From: DATLNF01 sp046590575
Lineage (GTDB): Bacteria; Actinomycetota; Actinomycetes; BP-191
Direction of reading: 5' to 3'
Length of the DNA stretch: 21,152 nucleotides
Assembly: GCA_046590575.1 (NCBI GenBank)
Contig: JBKJUS010000221.1
Location: forward strand, 1 to 21,152
The stretch's first letter is position 1; every line of letters starts with the position of its first letter. Both the position numbers and the translations under genes were made by a program. Below the pieces are notes generated by a model, which saw only the letters and a list, made by a program, of their open reading frames with translations, did not search any database and was not told where the DNA came from. Positions 7,821 to 15,126 of this stretch are shown here, one piece after another.

Positions 7821-10105
7821 CGAGTCCGCCCAGACCTGCGGCGCCGGACGGCGGCTGCTGCTGCGGTAATCGGGAGCGCCACCTGCGTGTGACCAGTCAG
7901 TACGCCGACCGGCGCACCGACACCAGCGCCCGCGGGGGCGATCTGCACAGGAGCCTGGTCGGCTGGCTTGGCAGTGGGCTGGGCACACGGGGGCGCGGGT
8001 CGCTGCACCGATCCGTCGGGGCGCACGACCGGCAACGCCGTCGGAGTAAGACCACAGGCCATCGCAGCCGGTCGGCCGGCGAGGCCGAAGAGACCCTCGT
8101 AGATCTCGCGTACCGCGGGGGCCGCGATCGTGCCTCCGGTGCCCGCCTGCTCGACCATGACGACGACGGCATACTTCGGCGCCTGCGCCGGGGCGAATGA
8201 CGCGAACCAGGAGGTGTCCTGCTTGTTGTTGACCTGTGCCGTGCCGGTCTTGCCGGCCACGTCGAGGCGGGTGAAGTCGAAACCGGCAAACGCGGCGCTG
8301 GCGGTACCGCCCGGCTTGGTGACGCCGGTCAGCGACTCACGGATGTAGGCGAGGATCTCGTCAGAAACCGGCAGGGTTCCGGTCTGCACGGTAGGCACGA
8401 CCTTGGTCACCTTGCCGAAGCGGTCGATCACCGCCTTGCCGATTCGCGGCTTGATGACCTTGCCGCCGTTGGCCAGGGCGGCATAGGACCGGGCGAGCTG
8501 CAGCGGCGTGACCAGCGTGTCGCCCTGACCGATGGAGAGGTTGACATGGTCACCGCCGTTGTAGCGACCGCCGTCGGTGCAGTTCTCCTTCGCCAACTGC
8601 TCGAGGAACGCTCGCCGGGCGGGGTCCGGCTCCTCAGGGTAGCCACGCTTGGCACGGTCGCAGTAGCCACTCTTGTTGCGCTCCCAGCGGCGCTGCTTGA
8701 ATCCCCGGTCGGTGACCTGCCCAGCTGACTCGCTCGGCAGGTCGATGCCGGTCTTCGTGCCTAGCCCAAAAGCCCGCGCCATCGCCTGGATGCCCTCAAC
8801 GGGCTTGGCCCTGCGGTCGATGCGGGCGTTGTCGGCGACGTAGTTGGCGATGGCGAAGTTGTAGAAGATCGTGTCGCAGGACTTCACCAGCGCCGTGCGT
8901 AGCGAGATGGAGCCGAGCGGGCGGCTGTCGAAGTTGCGGAAGGTACGGCCGAACTTCACCGAGCCAGGGCAGGAGTAGCTGCCACCCAGCGACGCCTGAC
9001 CCTGGGTGACTGCTGCCGCGGTGCTGACGACTTTGAAGGTCGACGCCGGTGCGAAGAGACCTTGGGTGGCCCGCGAGATCAGCGGTACCCCTGCCTCCTT
9101 GCTGTTGAGAACCGCGAAGTCGCTCTGCGAGATGCCGCCGATGAACAACCCGGGGTCGTACGTCGGATAGCTCGCCATTCCGACGATCGCGCCAGTAGCG
9201 ACCTCCAGGATCACCCCGGCCGCAGATGGCGCTTTGAACGGCTGCTTGGTGTTGCGCTTGTCGATGGTCGAGCGGGCGCGGAGCACCGCGCGCTCGAGCG
9301 CGATCTCGAGCACCCGTTGCGACGGTGCGTCGAGCGTGGTCACCAGGTCCTTGCCGGACTCCGCGGGGGTATCGGCGGCAAGTCCGGTGACCCGACCCTT
9401 GGAGTCGACGAGGAACTGTTTCACGCCTGAGCGACCGCGCAGGTCACCATCGTAGGACTGCTCGAGACCAGCTCGTCCGGTGAGATCGGTGCGCTGTAGG
9501 TCGGCGTACTTCTTCTTGGCGACCTCTTCCTCGGTGACCGGGGAGATGTAGCCGAGCAGGTGCGCGCCAAGGCTCTTGTTCGGGTACTCGCGGACCGACT
9601 GCAGGGTCGCCTCGATGCCCGGGAAGTCCTCCGCGTGCTCCTCGATCCGGAAAGCGAGCTCGTCGGGCACATCAGCCATGATCGGCACCGGCTGGAACGG
9701 GCTGCCATTCCAGCACGGGACATCGGGTGGTGGCGGGCCGCTCGAATCTGGCTTCGTGCCGCACGGGGCGATACGCGCGCGGATCTCAGCGGCCGGCATC
9801 GAGAGCACCCCGGCAAGGCGATCGATCACCTCTTGGCCGTCTTCGGGCAGCCGATCAAGTGCTGCCCGGTCGACGGTCACCACGGAAACGGTCCGGTTGC
9901 GGACCAGCTCCCGGCCGACCGAGTCGAGGATGCGTCCACGCGGCGCCGCCGTGATGACGGGTCGGACCCGGTTGTTCTTGGCGGCCTCCGCGAACCGGTC
10001 CCCAGACATCACTTGGAGGAACCAGAGGCGACCGAACAGGGTGAGGAAGAGACTGAGGACGAAGATGCGCAGCACGGCCAGCCGAAGGCGAGACCGATCG
10101 CTCAC
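7817..10105 (-). CDS. mrdA: Class B penicillin-binding protein 2 (elongasome transpeptidase)
   Basis: This membrane-anchored D,D-transpeptidase cross-links lateral-wall peptidoglycan with RodA. The 762-residue protein has one TM segment (about 10-30), a pedestal domain starting at PRGRILDSVGREL (55-67), and a transpeptidase domain with Ser355 in STFK (355-358), SCD (409-411, the SxD form seen in PBP2) and KTG (619-621). A Cys pair (115, 131) marks a Pro-rich insert in the pedestal, and another insert (about 473-512) sits before NLSIGQGD. The last 90 residues are a Pro/Ala-rich tail ending in RRRRSGRTR. GTG at 10105 is chosen because AGGAGAGG lies 7 bases upstream. A GTG at 10126 is possible but would place that ribosome site inside the gene. 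The stop overlaps rodA by ATGA. Confidence 0.95.
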   Translation of the reverse strand: MSDRSRLRLAVLRIFVLSLFLTLFGRLWFLQVMSGDRFAEAAKNNRVRPVITAAPRGRILDSVGRELVRNRTVSVVTVDRAALDRLPEDGQEVIDRLAGVLSMPAAEIRARIAPCGTKPDSSGPPPPDVPCWNGSPFQPVPIMADVPDELAFRIEEHAEDFPGIEATLQSVREYPNKSLGAHLLGYISPVTEEEVAKKKYADLQRTDLTGRAGLEQSYDGDLRGRSGVKQFLVDSKGRVTGLAADTPAESGKDLVTTLDAPSQRVLEIALERAVLRARSTIDKRNTKQPFKAPSAAGVILEVATGAIVGMASYPTYDPGLFIGGISQSDFAVLNSKEAGVPLISRATQGLFAPASTFKVVSTAAAVTQGQASLGGSYSCPGSVKFGRTFRNFDSRPLGSISLRTALVKSCDTIFYNFAIANYVADNARIDRRAKPVEGIQAMARAFGLGTKTGIDLPSESAGQVTDRGFKQRRWERNKSGYCDRAKRGYPEEPDPARRAFLEQLAKENCTDGGRYNGGDHVNLSIGQGDTLVTPLQLARSYAALANGGKVIKPRIGKAVIDRFGKVTKVVPTVQTGTLPVSDEILAYIRESLTGVTKPGGTASAAFAGFDFTRLDVAGKTGTAQVNNKQDTSWFASFAPAQAPKYAVVVMVEQAGTGGTIAAPAVREIYEGLFGLAGRPAAMACGLTPTALPVVRPDGSVQRPAPPCAQPTAKPADQAPVQIAPAGAGVGAPVGVLTGHTQVALPITAAAAAVRRRRSGRTR

Positions 10106-10112
10106 CGCCAGT

Positions 10113-10120
10113 CCTCTCCT
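10113..10120 (-). promoter_or_regulatory. Ribosome binding site deciding the mrdA start
   Basis: AGGAGAGG on the minus strand lies 7 bases before the GTG at 10105. It favours that codon over the upstream in-frame GTG at 10126. Confidence 0.7.
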
Positions 10121-10135
10121 GTTCACACCGTTGGG

Positions 10136-10648
10136 TCAGCCCACCCGTCGCTCCAAGTCGTCGGTGCGGCTGGACAACGCTGAGACCGCCGCGAATACGA
10201 ACGGGGTGAGGACGACATCGTACAAGGAAGCGAGGGTCACGGATCGCACCAATGCGTCGGCCCGGACCCGGGGATCGCCAAACAGGGCCAGTAGCGCAGC
10301 GAAAGCGACAGCACCCGAAGCGGTTGCCACACCAACGAAGAGCATGGGGGTGGTGATGGCGAGGCGGTCGAGGTAGGCGCGCACGATTCCGGCGACGTAC
10401 CCGATGCAGCACAGCACGAGTGCGAGCAGCCCCAGCGTGTGGTCGCTGAGCAGGTCTTGGACCAGCCCAGCGGAGAACCCGCTGATCATCCCGACACCGG
10501 GCCCGTCGGTCAGCGCCAGACAGACGACGACCACAAGGACGAGGTCGGGCTGCGCGCCCAGGAAGTCCAGGCGCGAGATTACTGTGGTCTGCACCAGGAG
10601 CGCGGTGAGCAGGAACACACTGATCGTGAGCACCCGGTTGGCGGTCAC
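10136..10648 (-). CDS. mreD: Rod shape-determining membrane protein MreD
   Basis: MreD is a small membrane protein of the elongasome that works with MreC. The 170-residue product has about five hydrophobic segments and the MreD-like features QTTVISRLDFLGAQPDLVLV (VISRLDFLGAQPDLVLV at 23-39) and GFSAGLVQDLLSDHTLGL. GTG at 10648 is one base after the mreC stop (TGA-C-GTG). A longer frame to 10771 overlaps mreC and lacks membrane-protein character, so it was not used. Identity rests on position between mreC and the PBP gene plus the QPDLVLV and FSAGLVQD motifs; sequence conservation in this family is low. Confidence 0.9.
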   Translation of the reverse strand: MTANRVLTISVFLLTALLVQTTVISRLDFLGAQPDLVLVVVVCLALTDGPGVGMISGFSAGLVQDLLSDHTLGLLALVLCCIGYVAGIVRAYLDRLAITTPMLFVGVATASGAVAFAALLALFGDPRVRADALVRSVTLASLYDVVLTPFVFAAVSALSSRTDDLERRVG

Positions 10649-10649
10649 G

Positions 10650-11528
10650 TCACCCAGCTGCCGAAGGGGTCGGCGATGCCGGACTCGGCGCAGGACGGAT
10701 CGGGGCCACTGGCTTCTCTCGAGGCGCGGACAGGATAATGCCGACGATGTCGAGAGCGGTGTAGCGGACATACGGCGTGACGGTCACCCGCTTCGTCAGT
10801 GTCGGCTGCCGCGTGACGGTGTCGGCGACACCGATGGGAATGCCGCCGACATAGGTACCGCTGTCACTCGTCAGGACGACGTCGCCCTTCGCGACCTTGG
10901 CGTCCGGCGCCCGCAGCTCGAAGACGAGTGGGTCAAGGCCGTTGCCGCTGACCAGACCACGCTGGCCGTTGGCCAGCCGGGCCCCGACCGCCGACTGCGG
11001 GTCGATGGCCAGCAAGATTCCAGCGGTGAACTCCGACACCTCCAGCACCCGCCCCACAAGACCGTCGCCGGCGATCACAGTCATGTCCTGGCGCACTCCG
11101 TCGCGGGCGCCGCGGTCGACGGTGATCGTCCATTCGAAGTTGTTGGGGCGGTCGGCGATCACCGTAGCCGGCAGGATCTCCGCGCCCCGCCCTCCGGAGG
11201 CTCCGAGCAGCCGGTCGAGCTCGTCACTGCGGCGTCGTACGTCCTCGGCCTGGCGCAGCTGGTTGCGCAGGTCGGCGTTCTCCTTGCGCAAGTCTTCGAC
11301 CTGCTTGTCCAACGACCCGATGTCGCCGACGGAGGACAGGGCGTTGCCGATCGGCCGGACCACGCGGGTCACCGCCCGCTGCATCGGCCCGATCACCGAT
11401 GCGGTGCCACGTCGAAGCCCGGAGAGCGCCGTGCCTTCGCCGCCGCGGTAGTCGATCGTGATGAGGGTGAAAGACGTCAGGATCAGCAGCGCGAGGATCA
11501 GCCGCAGGCGACGGGAGTCTCGGTACAC
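10650..11528 (-). CDS. mreC: Rod shape-determining protein MreC
   Basis: MreC is a bitopic protein that links MreB to PBP2/RodA in the periplasm-facing zone. The 292-residue protein has one TM helix (about 8-25), a charged coiled coil (about 73-108, DKQVEDLRKENADLRNQL), and the beta-rich domain with GLVGRVLEV, SAVGARL, GNGLDPLVFEL, KGDVVLTSDSGTYVGGIPIG and a final Pro-rich tail. GTG at 11528 is 24 bases after the mreB stop. No clear Shine-Dalgarno sequence is visible before it, so coupling to mreB translation is likely. Confidence 0.94.
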   Translation of the reverse strand: MYRDSRRLRLILALLILTSFTLITIDYRGGEGTALSGLRRGTASVIGPMQRAVTRVVRPIGNALSSVGDIGSLDKQVEDLRKENADLRNQLRQAEDVRRRSDELDRLLGASGGRGAEILPATVIADRPNNFEWTITVDRGARDGVRQDMTVIAGDGLVGRVLEVSEFTAGILLAIDPQSAVGARLANGQRGLVSGNGLDPLVFELRAPDAKVAKGDVVLTSDSGTYVGGIPIGVADTVTRQPTLTKRVTVTPYVRYTALDIVGIILSAPREKPVAPIRPAPSPASPTPSAAG

Positions 11529-11552
11529 GGTGTCGCGCTCGCGCGCGGTCGC

Positions 11553-12587
<1,035 letters not shown>

Positions 12588-12721
12588 GGGAAACGAAGGC
12601 CTCTCGAAGATGTGCCGGGGGCGACGCCGTACGCCGGGCGGGCCACAGGTCAAGGCGATCGTAACCGAGGTAAGGCTGGACCTGAAAAGACCCCTCTATC
12701 TCACCTCGAGAGTCAGCCGGA

Positions 12722-13129
12722 TCAGAGGTCGGGGAAGAAGATGCCGAGCTCACGGGTGCCGGACTCCGGCGAGTCGGAGCCGTGCACGAGGTTCTGGCCG
12801 ATCTCCAGGGCATAGTCGCCGCGCAGAGAGCCCGGCGGTGACTTGACCGGGTCGGTGACGCCCATGAGCGTGCGCACCGCCTCCACGGCCCGCGGGCCCT
12901 CGACCGCCAGAGCAACCAGCGGCCCACCGGTGATGAAGTCGACGAGCTCACCGAAGAACGGCCGCTCGGCGTGCTCGGCATAGTGCCGACCGGCGGTCTC
13001 TGCGTCGATGGTGCGCATCTCGACGGCGAGCAGCCGCAGCCCCTTGCGCTCGATCCGGCTGACTACCTCGCCGACCAGGCCACGGCGTACGCCGTCGGGC
13101 TTGACGAGGACGAGTGTGCGTTCGGACAT
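12722..13129 (-). CDS. ndk: Nucleoside diphosphate kinase
   Basis: Ndk transfers the gamma phosphate from ATP to NDPs through a phosphohistidine, balancing nucleotide pools in the cytoplasm. The 135-residue protein starts ERTLVLVKPDGVRRGLVGE and carries the active-site segment NLVHGSDSPESG with His116. ATG at 13129 is preceded by GAGGAG about 9 bases upstream. The Shine-Dalgarno sequence sits in a small dyad (AGGAG-TG-CTCCT). The gene diverges from the plus-strand membrane gene across 85 bases and is separated from mreB by 134 bases, so it probably has its own promoter. Confidence 0.97.
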   Translation of the reverse strand: MSERTLVLVKPDGVRRGLVGEVVSRIERKGLRLLAVEMRTIDAETAGRHYAEHAERPFFGELVDFITGGPLVALAVEGPRAVEAVRTLMGVTDPVKSPPGSLRGDYALEIGQNLVHGSDSPESGTRELGIFFPDL

Positions 13130-13161
13130 CAGGAGTGCTCCTCAAGGCTGCGACAACGATG

Positions 13162-13180
13162 GTCGGCGAGCCTAGCCGAC
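13162..13180. promoter_or_regulatory. Inverted repeat in the divergent ndk/membrane-gene intergenic region
   Basis: GTCGGC and GCCGAC flank a 7-base spacer. With a short bulge the dyad extends to TGG/CCA. It lies in the only divergent intergenic space, between both start codons, where an operator would be expected. No regulator or consensus can be assigned. Confidence 0.3.
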
Positions 13181-13214
13181 GCCATACTGGGTCCTTCTCC
13201 GGGGAGGGTCAGCG

Positions 13215-13790
13215 GTGCCAACATCACGCAGGTGGTCAATCGGGGGCGCCGCCGCCGCGCTCGGCGGGCTGTGCTACGTCATCAAGGGTGGCGTCATCCT
13301 TGTCACAGGAGACCAGCCACCTGTGCTGTTCGAGCTCGCGACGGTCCTCCTCGCCTTGGGACTACGGGCGCTCTACCTCCGGCTTCGTGACGTCGGCCGC
13401 GGCGGCGGGGTCGCCGGTCCGCTGACCACCGTCGTTCTCGTCGCAGCCACGATCTCCACGGTCGGCAGCCTCTCGACCCGAGAGGACACAGCAGCCGTGG
13501 GGGTTGCCCTCGCCGTCTCGTCGTTGGGGCTCGTGGTCGGCCTGGTCGTGCTGGGCCGCATCGCTCGCCGCGACCCCGAGCTGGCTCCCGGCTGGCGCGA
13601 CGTGCCGTGGGCACTCGGGCTCGCCACCATCCCGCTGATCATGGTGGGCGGGGCGCTCGAGTCACTCGACGAGCGGCTGCTGGAGATCCCACTGGTCCTG
13701 ATCGGTGTGGGCTGGATGGCGGTCGGCCAGCTCGTTGCCTCACCGCTCCGTCAGGACATCAGCAGCGTGCGCGCTTCACCGACGGTATAG
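13215..13790 (+). CDS. Hypothetical small multi-pass membrane protein
   Basis: I do not recognise the family. The 191-residue product has about six hydrophobic segments (roughly 9-30, 36-54, 68-84, 94-114, 131-145 and 158-176), short charged loops, and no visible catalytic motif. Third-position G+C is high, as in neighbouring genes, and GTG at 13215 has GGAGGG about 7 bases upstream, so it looks like a real gene. It is the only plus-strand gene. Its 3' end overlaps the convergent folC gene by 40 bases, with its stop at 13788-13790 inside folC. In mycobacteria and Streptomyces the folC-ndk interval usually holds a minus-strand DUF4233 membrane gene; this one is inverted and does not resemble it by eye. 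Confidence 0.72.
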   Translation: MPTSRRWSIGGAAAALGGLCYVIKGGVILVTGDQPPVLFELATVLLALGLRALYLRLRDVGRGGGVAGPLTTVVLVAATISTVGSLSTREDTAAVGVALAVSSLGLVVGLVVLGRIARRDPELAPGWRDVPWALGLATIPLIMVGGALESLDERLLEIPLVLIGVGWMAVGQLVASPLRQDISSVRASPTV

Positions 13791-15109
13791 AGCGAGCCGG
13801 TGACGAGCACGCCGGAGCCGGGGGCAGTGCCTTCATCGGCAAGTCGCACCGCGATGTCGATCGCGTCGACCAGACCCGCCGAACGGTGCACCCGGTCCGC
13901 GCCGAAGACCGCTGTCGCGTGCTCGGCCAGCACGTCGGCAGGCAGCGCTCGCGGCGAGCCGTTGGTCGTGACGACGATCTCGTGCAGCACCGTCTCCAGG
14001 CCCTCCAGCATCGCGATCGCGTCCTTATCGGCGAGGATGCCCACGACGCCGATGAGCCGGTCGAAGGCGAAGGCCTCTTCGAGCCCGTCGACGAGAGCGG
14101 CCACCCCCGCCGGGTTGTGCGCGCCGTCGAGCAGGACGGTCGGACTGCGGCGGACCACCTCGAGCCGGCCGGGCGAGTCCGCAGCGGCCAACCCTGCGCG
14201 CACGGCGTAGACGTCCAAGGCTGCGCTCGCCCCGCCGAGAAAGCACTCCACCGCCGCCACGGCACAGGCGGCGTTGGCCGCCTGGTGTCCACCGTGCAGT
14301 GGCAGGAAGAGGTCGTCATAGGTGCCGGCCAGCCCCTGGATGCTCAGCGTCTGTCCGCCCACAGCAACCTGGCGAGCCGCGACGCCGAAGTGCACGCCTT
14401 CGACCGCCAGCTCGGCGCCGACCTCGGCGACCCGACGGACGATGACCTCCGCGGACTCCACCGTCTGCACCCCGGAGACGACGCGCGCACCCTCATGGAT
14501 GATCCCTGCCTTCTCCCCCGCGATCGACGTCACCGTGGGACCGAGCAGCTCGGTGTGGTCGAGGGAGATCGGGGTGATGACGCAGGTGCCCGCGTGCAGC
14601 ACGTTGGTCGCGTCCCACCGGCCGCCGAGACCCACCTCGACCACGCCGACGTCGATCGGGGCATCCGCAAAGACTGCGAGACCTACCGCGGTGAGCGCCT
14701 CGAAGTACGTCACCGGGTTGGGGTGGCGGGAGTCGACGAAGGAGAGGTACGGCGCAAGCTCGTCGTACGCCGCGGCGAAGCGACCGGCGGTGATCGACTC
14801 GCCGTCGAGGGTGATCCGCTCGAGCACGCTGCTCAGATGCGGGCTGGTGTACCGACCGGTGCGGAGGCCGAATGCCCGCAGCAGCGCGTCGACCATCCGG
14901 GTCGTCGAGGTCTTGCCGTTGGTCCCTGCGACGTGCACGGACGGGTAGGACAGCTGCGGTGACCCCAGCACATCCATCAGGTCGGCCATCCGCGCGATGT
15001 CGGGGTCGACGCCGAGCATGCCGAGCTCGCCGTCGATGCGCGCAGCCAGGGCGCGCGTCACTCTGGCCAGATCAGCTGAGGAGTCGTGTGGGGCAGGTGC
15101 GTCCGTCAC
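13751..15109 (-). CDS. folC: Bifunctional folylpolyglutamate synthase / dihydrofolate synthase
   Basis: FolC adds L-glutamate to dihydropteroate and to folates, in an ATP-dependent Mur-ligase-type reaction in the cytoplasm. The 452-residue length is normal. Motifs are the P-loop AGTNGKTS (61-68), VEVGLGGRWDATN (158-170), DHTELLG (184-190), GEKAGI (198-203), HGGHQAANA (272-280) and DGAHNPAG (328-335). GTG at 15109 lies 13 bases after the valS stop and belongs to an 11-base direct repeat shared with the valS end. No strong Shine-Dalgarno sequence is visible, which suggests coupling to valS. The 3' end overlaps the convergent membrane-protein gene by 40 bases. Confidence 0.96.
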   Translation of the reverse strand: MTDAPAPHDSSADLARVTRALAARIDGELGMLGVDPDIARMADLMDVLGSPQLSYPSVHVAGTNGKTSTTRMVDALLRAFGLRTGRYTSPHLSSVLERITLDGESITAGRFAAAYDELAPYLSFVDSRHPNPVTYFEALTAVGLAVFADAPIDVGVVEVGLGGRWDATNVLHAGTCVITPISLDHTELLGPTVTSIAGEKAGIIHEGARVVSGVQTVESAEVIVRRVAEVGAELAVEGVHFGVAARQVAVGGQTLSIQGLAGTYDDLFLPLHGGHQAANAACAVAAVECFLGGASAALDVYAVRAGLAAADSPGRLEVVRRSPTVLLDGAHNPAGVAALVDGLEEAFAFDRLIGVVGILADKDAIAMLEGLETVLHEIVVTTNGSPRALPADVLAEHATAVFGADRVHRSAGLVDAIDIAVRLADEGTAPGSGVLVTGSLYTVGEARTLLMS

Positions 15110-15126
15110 AGCGCAGCGTCCGTCAC
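15106..15126 (-). repeat. Direct repeat GTGACGGACGC at the valS-folC junction (partial span)
   Basis: On the minus strand GTGACGGACGC occurs twice, 17 bases apart. The first copy contains the valS stop (TGA), and the second begins with the folC start (GTG) and continues to about 15099. The first GTG reads into a stop after six codons, so only the second copy can start folC. Confidence 0.55.

Noticed and set aside
12654..12721. Possible promoter (-10-like TACGAT at 12658-12663) and weak hairpin with TCTTTT after ndk
   Set aside because: No convincing -35 at the right distance, and the stem is short and interrupted; too weak to list as features.
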